Below, piece after piece: positions 25,565-36,083 of a stretch of 64,000 nucleotides of DNA. The notes beneath the pieces were generated by a model, which ran no database searches, was not told the origin of the DNA, and worked only from the letters and a program-made list of their open reading frames with translations. Position numbers and translations under genes: made by a program. The stretch spans positions 1-64,000 of the forward strand of contig JAEELL010000153.1 in assembly GCA_016282745.1 (NCBI GenBank). The letters run 5' to 3'. This stretch comes from Lachnospiraceae bacterium. GTDB taxonomy: Bacteria; Bacillota; Clostridia; Lachnospirales; Lachnospiraceae. Positions within the stretch are counted from its first letter, which is position 1, and each line of letters begins with the position of its first letter.

Positions 25565-28500
25565 ATGAACGGATATATAAAAAGAATATTGTCGTTTGTC
25601 ATGGCTTTAACTATGGTGACCGGACTGATACAGTTAAGCCCTGCACAGACAAATGCTGATGTGACCACAAGCGGAAATTCCAATGATTTTCCAATTGTGT
25701 CAGGAAGTACCACAGCTACTCTCTGGGTGGATTCATCGGAAGAGACACCTGTTACAAGAGTAGTAAATGATTTCAGAGATGACGTAAAGAGAGTTACCGG
25801 AAAAACTCCTACAATCAGTAATGCGTCATCACTTCCAAGCGGACCTGTTGTGATTATCGGAACACTTGATAAGAGTGCACAGATAAAGTCACTTATTTCA
25901 AGTGGAAAGATTACGACTTCAGAAGTAAACTCTATCAGGAATAAGTGGGAGGCATATCTCATCAAAGTTGTTGATAAGAACACAATGGTCATTGCAGGTT
26001 CTGACAACAGAGGTGCAATATTTGGAACATATGAAGTGTCGGAACAGATGGGGGTATCTCCATGGTATTACTTTGCTGATGTTCCGATTCAGACAAAGAC
26101 TAACGTGTACATGCCGCAGGGCACATCAATCACAGATATGCCTGATGTAAAATACAGAGGTATATTCATTAATGATGAGGAAAAACTTGGGGCATGGTGT
26201 GTGAACAAATTCAATCCTGCAAACGGTGGTACAGGAAAAATGGGACCACAGTTGTACGCAAAGATTTTTGAATTGATATTGAGACTTAAAGGAAATTACA
26301 TCTGGCCTGCAATGCACGTAAATGCATTTGATAATATCGAAGAGAACGGACAGGTTTTAAGACAGTACGGAGTGGTAATGAGAAAGACCATTTCGGCAGG
26401 TGATGAGTGGGGAACATTTAAAAAGAAATATGCCTCACAGATGGGAATCAGTGCAGATTCACTGACATACGATTACACAGTTAATCCTGAAGCGGTAAAA
26501 GCTTTCTGGAGAGACAGCATTAACAAGCACAAAGATTCGGAAGTACAGTGGCTTTTCGGTATGAGAGGAACAGGTGATGAACCTTTCAACACAGCAAACT
26601 TAAGCGATTCAAAATGGGATAAATACGGAACAACAACAGAGGGAAGAAAGGCAGGTCTCTTATCAGAGATTATTGCAGAGCAGTTAAATACCCTCAAGGA
26701 GATAGTAGGAACAGAAAAAGCCAATAAGGCTTGTAAAGCAATTCTTCCATATAAGGAAGTTCTGCAGTTATATAACAATGATCAGTTTACATTACCGTCA
26801 GATATGACAGTAATCTGGTGTGATGATAACCACGGAATGGTTAGACGTACACCAACAGATCGTGACAGAGCCATGGCTCAGGGGGGTATGTATTATCACG
26901 CATCATACTGGGCACCGGCAAATCAGAGTTACATGTGGATGAGTTCAATTCCGTTAAGCGTTATCGGTGAAGAAATGAGCAAATGTTGGGATACGGGAAT
27001 CAGAAACATCTGGGTACTCAACGTAGGAGATATCAAGCCTGCAGAAGGTGAGATGGATTACTTTATCAGATGCGGTTGGGACGTTGACAAATATACAAAA
27101 GATTCAGCAGGCTTCTCAAAAGAGTGGATGAAGAGAAACTTTGGAAGCACAATCAGCGAGGCAACACAGAATGAAATTGCTGACATTCTCACAACATTCT
27201 ACCACCACTCAAACATCAGAAAGACAGAGCATATGAGACTGGATCTCTTTGATCAGACATATTACAACGAGTGGGATAAGAGAATGCAGATGTGGCAGGA
27301 TCTTTATGACAGGGCAAATGCAGTTGCAAACAGTATGTCCACAACGGCCATGAAGACAGCATTTTATGAACTGGTACAGTGTAAGATTAACTGGGTATAT
27401 CTGACAAACAAAATGTTCTACTATGCAGACAAGAGTACTCTGGCATATGATCAGGGACGTATGGCTTCTGCCCAGAACTTCTCGGATATTTCCATTGCAA
27501 CAGAAAAACAGAGAAAATCTGAGATAGCATATTACAGTACAATTTCAAACAAAAAATGGGAAGGACTTATTGACCCTGAGGTTTACTCACCACCTGTAAC
27601 AAGTCAGTTGCCAGAGACAAATCCTGCGCTGATTCTTGGAAAAGCAGAGATGGGAGTTGTAGTTCAGGGTGAAGAGATGCCTGTAAATAAGACATCGCAT
27701 CTTACATTTAACAGATACGGAAATGACGGAAAGTTCATTGATATTTTCAACAAAGGTGCAGGAAGTATTTCGTGGAATGCAACCTGTGATCAGGATTTTG
27801 TATCCCTCACAAAGACTTCAGGAACTGTAAATGACGAACAGAGAATTTTCGTTACAATTAATAATTTTACAAAAGCAGCCGGAAAGAGTGCGATTATCAC
27901 AATTACATCAGGCGATGTAGTTAAGAAAGTAAAAGTAAATATTTCAGACCTTGCAGCAGGAATCACAAATTGCTACGTTGAAGCAGACGGTTATGTTGCT
28001 ATGGAGGCAGAACATTACACAGCAAAGGCAGATGCAGGAAACATCAAATGGAAGAAACTTACAAATGCAGGAAGAGGTTTTTCAGGTGACATGATGCAGG
28101 TGGTTGATCCATCCCTTACTGAGACAGGAATCAGTAATGTGAATTCATCAACTTCACCATCCTTAAGTTATGATTTCTATCTGACATCAGAAGGAGCATT
28201 TCCACTTGAGATTTACAGGTTGCCAACAATGAACGCAATACCAAACGGAAAGATTAGATTTGCATATTCCATTGACGGTCAGTCACCTGTTGTGATTTCA
28301 TCTACAGCAGTTGATGAGGGAACAACAAGCAACCAGAACAAGCAGTGGGTAAAGAATCTCTTTGGACAGATTGAAAAACATGTAGTTGCATTGCCAAATC
28401 TTTCTTCTGGAAAACATACCTTAAAGATTTGGATGGTTGATAATTATATCGCTATCGACAAGATGGTAATTTACACAAACGGAACTGTTAAAGACAGTGC

Positions 28501-31462
28501 AAACGGACCTGATGAGAGTTACAACAGTGCATACAAAACAACATTTAAGACAAGTGTAAATCCGGGCTCAAGAGAGTCAAAGAAACTTTCAGAAAAGAAT
28601 GTTATGGCAGGATGGGGAAGCGGACCATTTGTTGAGAGTGCCGGAAAAGTCGGAATTGAAGCAGAGTATGCAATGGAAAATGTACTCCTGTCAAAGAGTC
28701 AGATTACATCTGATATGGCAGCTTACACAGTATCTAAGAAGAACATTGCATCAGAGGTTAGCGGAAAACTTCCAAATGAGTGGAGACTCACACAGTCAGA
28801 CACAGGTCTTGCAATGAGAATGCCGGACAAAGGTTCAGGATGGTCAACAGCAGCGCAGTTCCCACAGTACGCTCCGGAACTCAGTTACAGAATTAATTTC
28901 AGCACAACAGGTACATACAATGTATGGCTTCGCTGGAGATTTGTTGACAATGCTTCAGATTCAATCAGAGGCGGACTGGACAATACATATGTTGACGGAC
29001 AGTTTACCGGAAGCGGTGGATTCCACAGCGACAGCAAAGATGAAAAATGGTACTGGCAGAAAGTGGCAACACTTGATGTCACAACAGCAAAACAGCATCT
29101 CTTCTCTCTTTGGGTAAGAGAGGACGGAAATATGGTTGATAAGATTTATCTTACAACAGGAACTGAGACACCTACAGACAGCAGTTTTTCAGTTTCATCA
29201 AGAGCAGGAACAGCGGCAAAGAGTACATTTGCTCAGACAATTGCAGAAAAGAGAAGTGCATTTGACAGCACATCATATCCACTTGGAACAGATCTTGGAT
29301 GTTATGACAAGGCAGCTTACAACTGGTACAAAGATGTTTTAGGACAGGCAGAAGTTATGGCTTACGGTGGAAATGTAACAGATTCAAGTGCACAGACAAT
29401 GCTTACAAAACTTGAAAGTGCAGAGCAGGCACTCAAAGATTCACAGGTGCTTGACGGTGTGTTCTCACACTACAATGCATTCAGAGATTTCCAGTATGAT
29501 GAACTTGCAAAGACACCATACGGATTTGAGGTAATGGCTCTTACTAACGGTGCTAATGCAGTGGTGGCAGAAGAAAATGACAATAAGTTCTTAAGACTTA
29601 CAACAAGTTCTACAGCAGGAAAGGCAAACTTATTCCTTCCGTTTAACGGAACTGTATTTTCAGATGCAAATCACAGAGTTGAGATAGAATTTGACGCCAG
29701 ATTTACAGGAACATTCCAGTATGCAAATGCTGCAATGATTAGAAATGACCTCGATAAATATGCAATGGTAGCTGCGTTTGACAATACAAATCAGTCAGCA
29801 GATATCAAGATTCAGAATGCAGGAACAAAGACTTCAGTTCAGAAGTTTGAGTCAGGCAAATGGTACAAATTCAAACTGATTGGAAACTGTGCCGGCTCAT
29901 CATACAGTGCTTATATCAATGGTGTATTGGTAGCTGACAACTTTACATTCAGAGATGCCACAGGTTCAAATCTTGTAGGTCACCTTATCGGAATTGACGG
30001 ATTTGCAAATGGTATGATGGATTATGACAATTTCAGTGTCAAGGTTATTGATACAAATGAAGCAAACAATGCCCAGACAATGAAAACAAAAGTTGCTGCT
30101 ATGCAGAGTGAAGTATTTGGCATGTCATATCCACTTGGAGAGACAGTTGGATGCTACAGCACACAGATGTATGTAAATCTTATTAACGCTTTAAGTACAG
30201 CAAATACCGAGGCAAATAAGGGAACACTCACAGAAGAGAAGGCAGAAGAACTTGAAGCGACAATTGCACAGGCAAAGAAGAATTTGGACAACTCACTTGT
30301 TACAGTAGGAAATAACAAACAGGTTTATAATTTGTACAGAGACTTTGAGCATGATGTTAAGGGAAATTATTTCCCATACGGAATAAAGGCAGTTACAGTT
30401 GACAACGGTGGTGTGGCAACAATCGCAGAAGAAAATGGAAACAAATTCCTTCGTCTTTCAACATCAGACCAGGCAGGACATGTAAATCTGTTCTACCCAT
30501 ATGTTGGAAACACAAAGGTAAATGGTGATAAGAAAGTTGTTATCGAATATCAGGCCAGAATAAATGATGTGAGATATGCAAATCTCAACATTGCAAAGAG
30601 CCAGTCAGACAGTGCTGCAACAACAATGGCATTTGACAATGCAAGTTCAGCTCACAGAGTAATATTAAAACAGTCAGGATCTTCAACTCAAAAGATTGCA
30701 GATTACGATTACAATACATGGAACAATTTCAAAGCAATACTTGATATGGACGCAAAGACATACGATGTTTACATGAATGATGTACTTGTGGCAGAGGGAT
30801 ATCCTTTCAGAGCAAACGATACAACATCACTTATCGGACAGTCATTTGGAATTGACGGATTTGCAAACGGACAGCTTGATCTTGATAATCTTAAAGTTTA
30901 TGTTATTGATGAACAGGCAGAAGAGGACATTGAAGTATCTGATGGAATAGAAATCAACGGCTATCAGATTAGTGCAATTTCAAAAGGTATGAGAACAGTT
31001 TACTCAGTAGCAGATGAAATCGACGGCAAAGCAGTTGTAAGTTCAGGAATAGTATATTCACTTACAGATTATGCAAAAGCATCAGAATTATATGTTGGAA
31101 GTGACAACGATTCAGTTGCAGGTTTTGAGAGCACAACAGCCGGAAGACTTGAGAGAAATTATTCATCTACAGGAAAGACATCAAGTTTTGCAATGACAAT
31201 GTTATTTGCAACAAAGAATCCTTTAGAGTACACATCAGGCTGGAGAATCAGAGCATATGCAAAACTAGAAGATGGAAGTTATGCATATTCAGCTGCGTAT
31301 GAGTACACAATCTTCGGTGTGGCAGACAGATTATATCGCCAGAAACTGATGCCATCAAAAGACAAACATGATTATCTCTACACAGACATCCTGTCACTTG
31401 CAGACAGCAATTATGCAGTGACAGAATTTGACCTTTCCAAATCAATAGTTGATTTGGATTGA
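25565..31462 (+). CDS. Secreted GH115 alpha-glucuronidase-like enzyme
   Basis: A 1965-residue exported protein. After a signal peptide (~1-33), residues ~45-690 match GH115, the family that removes 4-O-methylglucuronic acid from glucuronoxylan. Recognisable stretches include RVVNDFRDDVKRVTGK, WYYFADVP, MPDVKYRGIFINDEE, GNYIWPAMHVNAF, ISAGDEWGTF and IWVLNVGDIKPAEGEMDYF. Then come a GH115 C-terminal-type domain (~803-1000), another beta domain (~1025-1195), two tandem copies of a FIVAR-like helical segment plus LamG-like sandwich (~1227-1490 and ~1505-1785), and the shared C-terminal module (~1793-1965). No sorting motif. It pairs with the GH43 gene upstream, fitting side-chain removal from glucuronoarabinoxylan. 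Confidence 0.88.
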   Translation: MNGYIKRILSFVMALTMVTGLIQLSPAQTNADVTTSGNSNDFPIVSGSTTATLWVDSSEETPVTRVVNDFRDDVKRVTGKTPTISNASSLPSGPVVIIGTLDKSAQIKSLISSGKITTSEVNSIRNKWEAYLIKVVDKNTMVIAGSDNRGAIFGTYEVSEQMGVSPWYYFADVPIQTKTNVYMPQGTSITDMPDVKYRGIFINDEEKLGAWCVNKFNPANGGTGKMGPQLYAKIFELILRLKGNYIWPAMHVNAFDNIEENGQVLRQYGVVMRKTISAGDEWGTFKKKYASQMGISADSLTYDYTVNPEAVKAFWRDSINKHKDSEVQWLFGMRGTGDEPFNTANLSDSKWDKYGTTTEGRKAGLLSEIIAEQLNTLKEIVGTEKANKACKAILPYKEVLQLYNNDQFTLPSDMTVIWCDDNHGMVRRTPTDRDRAMAQGGMYYHASYWAPANQSYMWMSSIPLSVIGEEMSKCWDTGIRNIWVLNVGDIKPAEGEMDYFIRCGWDVDKYTKDSAGFSKEWMKRNFGSTISEATQNEIADILTTFYHHSNIRKTEHMRLDLFDQTYYNEWDKRMQMWQDLYDRANAVANSMSTTAMKTAFYELVQCKINWVYLTNKMFYYADKSTLAYDQGRMASAQNFSDISIATEKQRKSEIAYYSTISNKKWEGLIDPEVYSPPVTSQLPETNPALILGKAEMGVVVQGEEMPVNKTSHLTFNRYGNDGKFIDIFNKGAGSISWNATCDQDFVSLTKTSGTVNDEQRIFVTINNFTKAAGKSAIITITSGDVVKKVKVNISDLAAGITNCYVEADGYVAMEAEHYTAKADAGNIKWKKLTNAGRGFSGDMMQVVDPSLTETGISNVNSSTSPSLSYDFYLTSEGAFPLEIYRLPTMNAIPNGKIRFAYSIDGQSPVVISSTAVDEGTTSNQNKQWVKNLFGQIEKHVVALPNLSSGKHTLKIWMVDNYIAIDKMVIYTNGTVKDSANGPDESYNSAYKTTFKTSVNPGSRESKKLSEKNVMAGWGSGPFVESAGKVGIEAEYAMENVLLSKSQITSDMAAYTVSKKNIASEVSGKLPNEWRLTQSDTGLAMRMPDKGSGWSTAAQFPQYAPELSYRINFSTTGTYNVWLRWRFVDNASDSIRGGLDNTYVDGQFTGSGGFHSDSKDEKWYWQKVATLDVTTAKQHLFSLWVREDGNMVDKIYLTTGTETPTDSSFSVSSRAGTAAKSTFAQTIAEKRSAFDSTSYPLGTDLGCYDKAAYNWYKDVLGQAEVMAYGGNVTDSSAQTMLTKLESAEQALKDSQVLDGVFSHYNAFRDFQYDELAKTPYGFEVMALTNGANAVVAEENDNKFLRLTTSSTAGKANLFLPFNGTVFSDANHRVEIEFDARFTGTFQYANAAMIRNDLDKYAMVAAFDNTNQSADIKIQNAGTKTSVQKFESGKWYKFKLIGNCAGSSYSAYINGVLVADNFTFRDATGSNLVGHLIGIDGFANGMMDYDNFSVKVIDTNEANNAQTMKTKVAAMQSEVFGMSYPLGETVGCYSTQMYVNLINALSTANTEANKGTLTEEKAEELEATIAQAKKNLDNSLVTVGNNKQVYNLYRDFEHDVKGNYFPYGIKAVTVDNGGVATIAEENGNKFLRLSTSDQAGHVNLFYPYVGNTKVNGDKKVVIEYQARINDVRYANLNIAKSQSDSAATTMAFDNASSAHRVILKQSGSSTQKIADYDYNTWNNFKAILDMDAKTYDVYMNDVLVAEGYPFRANDTTSLIGQSFGIDGFANGQLDLDNLKVYVIDEQAEEDIEVSDGIEINGYQISAISKGMRTVYSVADEIDGKAVVSSGIVYSLTDYAKASELYVGSDNDSVAGFESTTAGRLERNYSSTGKTSSFAMTMLFATKNPLEYTSGWRIRAYAKLEDGSYAYSAAYEYTIFGVADRLYRQKLMPSKDKHDYLYTDILSLADSNYAVTEFDLSKSIVDLD
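30940..31459 (+). other. Shared C-terminal module, copy 2 (GH115 protein)
   Basis: A ~173-residue module: INGYQISAISKGMRTVY, SGIVYSLTDYA, ELYVGSDN, FAMTMLFAT, WRIRAYAKLEDGSYAYS, FGVADRLY, HDYLYTDILSLAD. It is close in sequence to copy 4 at 54990. Confidence 0.88.
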
Positions 31463-31491
31463 TGAATAATTTTAAAGTAAAATAAAAAATA

Positions 31492-31532
31492 GGAGATGAA
31501 TTTCATTAACGAAATTCATCTCCCATTTTTTT
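31492..31532. terminator. Bidirectional terminator after the GH115 gene
   Basis: Arms GGAGATGAATTTC (31492-31504) and GAAATTCATCTCC (31511-31523) are perfect, with a T run on the 3' side and an A-rich stretch on the 5' side. It serves the converging phosphoesterase gene too. Confidence 0.9.
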
Positions 31533-31565
31533 CATCTAATTATTAATTATTCGACTTTAAATATT

Positions 31566-33299
31566 TTACTTTTTTGGAGTCTTAACAGTTTTCTTAGAAC
31601 TCCATTTTCCGTATATCTTTTCACCAAACTGAGTACCATAAGCTCGCACACGAACATAGTACTTTGATTTTGCTTTGAGATTCTTTATGGTTACAGAAGT
31701 CTTTTTTGTCTCAACAGTTTTTGTTTTTGATGCCTTGAATTTGTTGTTTGTTGAATACTGTAATTCATATTTTTTTGCATTCTGAATTTTAGCAAATTTG
31801 ATTGTTACTTTATATTTCTTTGATTTCTTTGATACTTTTTTAGCCTTTGTTATTTTCTTGATTTTTCCATTGGAGAGTTTTAACTCAGGAACAGGAGTAG
31901 TTTTCTCGCCGTCGGCATTCAGGAAAACAGAGTAGCCTAAATACTTTCCGTTTTTGAAATCAACTCCGGTATATAACGTGTAATTATCGTAACGTGTTGC
32001 AATAATACCTTCCGAGCGGTCACCTGCATTTTCATCTCTTTTTGTAGAAGTTGGTTCGATAGTTCTTGGAGCGGTAACACTAGGAATATGAACAAGTGTT
32101 GCACCTGTAGCTTCAGGTGAGAGAGTTCCAATCATAAGGGACGCATTGTACTTAATCTGATCCTGAGCCCAGTGTGAATGACCTGAAAAGAAAGTTACAT
32201 TACTGTATTTTGTCAATAAAGATTTGAGTCTTACATCATCTTTAGAGCCAACAGGATAGGTCAAATCATAGAAATATCCTGCCGGATTTTCAAGGTTACC
32301 TACAGCAGTTCTTTCATTGGCATCGCTTCTTGAAAGATAAGTATGGAAGAACAGATAGACTTTCTTGTTTGCATATCTGTTGAGCATTTTTTCAAGCCAG
32401 TTTAACTGAGTGTCATCGAGTAATGATTTGCCGCTTCCATAGATGGCTTTTGTCTGGCTTAAGAAAATAAAATAATCACCGTTTTTTTCATATACAAAGT
32501 CAAGATTGTTAGGTGCGATTTCTTTGACATTATTATCGGTTGACTTTTTGGTGTTTACATTCTTTGTAAATTGTTCAACCATTGCAGTTGCACTTTTTGT
32601 CCATGACACGTCATGGTTACCCATACATGTATAGACTGTCATATTTGGATAATTAGAGATTGCTTTGTTGAACTTGTTGTAAGAGTCGATCTCGCCCTGA
32701 TTGCTTAAATCACCTGTAAGAAATACAGAATCAATACCTGATTTTGAAACAAATGCCAATGCGTTGTTAAAAGCTGTTACGGCAATATCTTCGTTTTCAG
32801 GAATTGCAGAGCCTTCCTTAGGATATCTGTTGTAGTGAACATCGCTCATAAGCGCAAACTCATATTTTGGAGTTCCAAGATTCAATAATTTACTCTCCGG
32901 AAGGGTATATGAGCAGATGATTTTTCCTGAGTTGTCTTCCAACAGCAACTGCTTTGCCCCTTGTGGAATTGCAGCGTAATTGGAATTGAAAGCATATTTT
33001 TGTTCATTGGTTCTCTCAGAAACAGAAGTGATGGCTGAGTATTCAACCTCCCCTTTTTTTAGAATATTGTTATTTCCGTCACCCCAATATAAATATCTGA
33101 TATCCTCGGAATATACATGTGATACTGTGATAGTTCCCGTGGCACTTCCGGCTGTATCAGATGCAAAATCGTAAGTGATTGACGGAGATAATACCACTGC
33201 GCCGCAATCAACAGTAACAGGTGTTGCATATGGTATGCCCAGTGTAAATGCAAGTGCAAAAGCACATATTTTATTAGGCATTTTTTTTGAATGATTCAT
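31566..33299 (-). CDS. Secreted metallophosphoesterase with FnIII-like tail
   Basis: A 577-residue exported protein: signal peptide (~1-32), a beta domain (~33-145), a calcineurin-like metallophosphoesterase (~148-390) and a Lys-rich fibronectin III-like C-terminus (~480-577). The five metal-binding motifs are visible: SDVHYNRYP, TGDLSNQGE, GNHDVSW, FFHTYLSR and SGHSHWAQD. Substrates of this family include nucleotides, phosphodiesters and phospholipids; none can be singled out. A GAAAGGAG site precedes the ATG. It faces the GH115 gene and shares its terminator. There is no anchor, and it lacks the shared C-terminal module. Confidence 0.85.
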   Translation of the reverse strand: MNHSKKMPNKICAFALAFTLGIPYATPVTVDCGAVVLSPSITYDFASDTAGSATGTITVSHVYSEDIRYLYWGDGNNNILKKGEVEYSAITSVSERTNEQKYAFNSNYAAIPQGAKQLLLEDNSGKIICSYTLPESKLLNLGTPKYEFALMSDVHYNRYPKEGSAIPENEDIAVTAFNNALAFVSKSGIDSVFLTGDLSNQGEIDSYNKFNKAISNYPNMTVYTCMGNHDVSWTKSATAMVEQFTKNVNTKKSTDNNVKEIAPNNLDFVYEKNGDYFIFLSQTKAIYGSGKSLLDDTQLNWLEKMLNRYANKKVYLFFHTYLSRSDANERTAVGNLENPAGYFYDLTYPVGSKDDVRLKSLLTKYSNVTFFSGHSHWAQDQIKYNASLMIGTLSPEATGATLVHIPSVTAPRTIEPTSTKRDENAGDRSEGIIATRYDNYTLYTGVDFKNGKYLGYSVFLNADGEKTTPVPELKLSNGKIKKITKAKKVSKKSKKYKVTIKFAKIQNAKKYELQYSTNNKFKASKTKTVETKKTSVTIKNLKAKSKYYVRVRAYGTQFGEKIYGKWSSKKTVKTPKK

Positions 33300-34010
33300 T
33301 TTGTAAAACTCCTTTCAATTTCTGGATTAATATGAGTGGATCATATTGGATATTATTTAGTCCAACAAGAGTAGATCATGTTGGATAAGATATAATCAAA
33401 TATGAGTATATCACATACCATGGGATATATTAACTGTGATTAATGAAATTACATATCAATTCAGAACTATTTTAAGAAGGTATGTATTCATTCTGTAAGT
33501 TTTTCTTTGTTATGTAAACTGAAAGTGATGGTTGTTACAGCCGAAACGGGAATATCTTAAAAAGGTATGTATATATTTTGCAAGTTTTTATTTGTTATGT
33601 AAACAAAAATAAATTGTTGATACATACGAAACAGAGATTTCTTAAAAAGGGATGTAATCATCCAACAACTTTTAGTGAATTATGTAAACAAAAATAAATT
33701 GTTGATACATACGAAACAGAGATTTCTTAAAAAAGGATGTAATCATCCAACAACTTTTAGTAAATTATGTAAACAAAAATAAATTGTTGATACATACGAA
33801 ACAGAGATATTTCAAAAAGAGATGTAGGAGCAAAAAAACTCGCGGCATGAAGTTATAGAAAAACTAAGACTTGAAGCTATAAAAATTCTAGAGACTTGAA
33901 ACTTCAAATATTCTCCCGACTAGGTGAAACCTTTACTTTGATTAAAAATTGTAGTATTCTTTACACTGAATTTACAGTGATTAATATTCTTTATCTTTTG
34001 TGAGGTTAAC
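33300..34010. other. Intergenic region, 711 bp, repeat-rich
   Basis: This gap between divergent secreted-protein genes holds three near-copies of a GAGTNGATCATNTTGGAT motif (about 33333-33415) and the 85-bp tandem repeat listed separately. TTGTGAGG before 34011 is the ribosome site of the next gene. No reading frame was recognised. Confidence 0.6.
33481..33830. repeat. 85-bp tandem repeat, four copies
   Basis: Copies begin at 33481, 33566, 33651 and 33736, with the start of a fifth at 33821, giving an exact 85-bp period. The last two are nearly identical; the first is most diverged. Each includes TATGTAAACAAAAATAAATT and GTTGATACATACGAAACAG-like segments. It is noncoding on both strands. Confidence 0.92.
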
Positions 34011-36068
34011 ATGAATAAAAAAGAAATTGTATTGAATAGAAAAGAAATTACTCTTAATAAAAAAGAAATTACTCTTAACGGAAAACAAAATATATTTATT
34101 GTAAGAAAAATATACTGGATGCTGCTGCTGTTTTTGACAGTAGCTCTCTCTGGAAATGTCTGTGACAGTGTTTATGCGGCAGGAGATGGGAGAACATATA
34201 AGATTGATTACAAATTAAAAAGCGGGAAGATAAGCAAGAAGGCTCCTAAGTATTACGTTTCCGGAAAGACTATGAAGCTTGTTAAGCCAACTAGAAGCGG
34301 ATATATTTTCAGAGGTTGGTACAAGGACAAAAAATACAAGACTAAGATTAAAAAAATCAAAAAGAATACAACAGGTAAACTTAGAATATATGCCAAGTGG
34401 GAACCTAAAATTTATGCCGTTAAGTATGTTTTGAACGGTGGAGAAAACAGCGATTTAAACCCAATTAGTTACAGATTCAACTCTTCAAAAAAATTGTATT
34501 CACCTTTGAAGCGAGGAAATGATTTTGAAGGCTGGTATAAGGACAGTAAGTTTAAGACCAAAGTTGAAAGTATTGGCAAGGGAACAAAGGGGAAAGTTGT
34601 TCTCTATTCAAAATGGAAAGAAAAAACATTTACTATAAAATACAAACTAAACGGGGGTACTAACAGTAAGTCAAATCCGACAAGTTACAAATACGGAAAA
34701 GGAACTGTATTAAAGAATCCTACAAGAGAGGGATATAGCTTTGAAGGTTGGTATCTCGATGATAAGTTTGTAAACAGAATTGATCAGATATCACCTACTG
34801 ATATTGGTGCAAAGACTTTGTATGCGAGATGGACGTTGGAACCACTTAATATCAACGCATACGGAAATGATAACATGATCTGGAGCTGGTGGTATTATCC
34901 GCAGGTCGTTTCATATAAAAATAAACTAAACAGGGTATATTGGGGCTATGCAACCAATGAAGGCTATTGTGGAATAGCGGCTTATGACAATGAAACTAAG
35001 ACAACTGAGAAAACTCATCTCAAGCAGGCGAATGAAGTTGATGATCATAACGGACTTGCACTCACTGTGATGGACGATGGGAGAATAATGTGTGCTTATG
35101 CTGGCGGACATAATGAGGACAGGGATATTCATATCAGAATATCGGACAATCCTGAGAATATTTCTTCATTTTCAAAAGAAGTTGTTCTTCTGTCTTCGGG
35201 AAAAACTTGTTACAGTCAGATTTTAAAACACAAAGAAAATTATTATTTGTTCTATCGAGTTGATAATAAAAAATGGGCATACAGAAGATCGAGAGATGGC
35301 ATTATCTGGACAGCAGAGAAGATACTGATTACTGCAGATATGCAATATTACTGCAAGTTTGTTCCAACAACTGTTGAGGGGCTGGTTCGAGTATGCATGT
35401 ACTCAAATCCGACTTCAGAAGATCCAAATATCAGACTTGGATTTTTAAATCTTGGAAATGAGAATCTGTACAATGGTGATTTGAAAACTATCCTTGGAAA
35501 GACAGAGGTGGATTATAAAAAGTTTAGCACAATAATAGGTGTAAAGCCTGAAGGAACTCAGAGATTATTTGATGTGGCTGTTACAGAACCAAAGAAAACA
35601 AAGGTTTTATACACTACATTTTCAACAAGCAAGTCTGCAAAAGACAGCGTATATAAATTATACGACAGTGGCAAAGTTTATGATATCTGCACGGGCGGAG
35701 AACCGTTGTGGAACCCTAAATATCAGCTTGGTGCAACTTTTATGGACGAAAACAGTATCGTTGTTGCAAGAAACGAGAACGGTTATGATTATGTTGAATT
35801 GTATAATTATGATGGCAGTTCTTTGAATCTAAAATATACTGTGCATAGTGAAGTTACAGGAGTATCTGATTTTAGAAATGCAAGACCAATAGTTGATGTA
35901 AACGGAAATTCTTTCCTTTGGCACAGAGGTTACTATAATCCAAATTCATACACTGATTTTCTTACGGATGCAATGATATTCTTTATGAATGATGTTCCAA
36001 AAGTTCCTGAGGAAACTGAGAAAGAAACAGAAACGTCAACCGAGAAAGAAACAGATGCTGGTGTATAA
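34011..36068 (+). CDS. Secreted InlB-repeat protein with BNR_4/ulvan-lyase-like propeller
   Basis: A 685-residue exported protein. The N-terminus has three 7-residue repeats (KKEITLN type), then a signal anchor (WMLLLFLTVALSGN). Three Listeria-Bacteroides (InlB B) repeats follow (~62-126, 130-200, 201-275), each ending in a FRGWYKD/YAKWEP-like pattern. Residues ~280-660 resemble the BNR_4 seven-bladed propeller that includes PL24/PL25 ulvan lyases, with the hallmark VDDHNGLALTVMDDG and AYAGGHNEDRDIHIRIS. A Thr/Glu tail (EETEKETETSTEKETDAGV) ends the protein where other proteins here continue into a C-terminal module. Lyase function is inferred; the substrate is unknown. Confidence 0.72.
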   Translation: MNKKEIVLNRKEITLNKKEITLNGKQNIFIVRKIYWMLLLFLTVALSGNVCDSVYAAGDGRTYKIDYKLKSGKISKKAPKYYVSGKTMKLVKPTRSGYIFRGWYKDKKYKTKIKKIKKNTTGKLRIYAKWEPKIYAVKYVLNGGENSDLNPISYRFNSSKKLYSPLKRGNDFEGWYKDSKFKTKVESIGKGTKGKVVLYSKWKEKTFTIKYKLNGGTNSKSNPTSYKYGKGTVLKNPTREGYSFEGWYLDDKFVNRIDQISPTDIGAKTLYARWTLEPLNINAYGNDNMIWSWWYYPQVVSYKNKLNRVYWGYATNEGYCGIAAYDNETKTTEKTHLKQANEVDDHNGLALTVMDDGRIMCAYAGGHNEDRDIHIRISDNPENISSFSKEVVLLSSGKTCYSQILKHKENYYLFYRVDNKKWAYRRSRDGIIWTAEKILITADMQYYCKFVPTTVEGLVRVCMYSNPTSEDPNIRLGFLNLGNENLYNGDLKTILGKTEVDYKKFSTIIGVKPEGTQRLFDVAVTEPKKTKVLYTTFSTSKSAKDSVYKLYDSGKVYDICTGGEPLWNPKYQLGATFMDENSIVVARNENGYDYVELYNYDGSSLNLKYTVHSEVTGVSDFRNARPIVDVNGNSFLWHRGYYNPNSYTDFLTDAMIFFMNDVPKVPEETEKETETSTEKETDAGV

Positions 36069-36083
36069 AAGGAGGTTAAGAAC

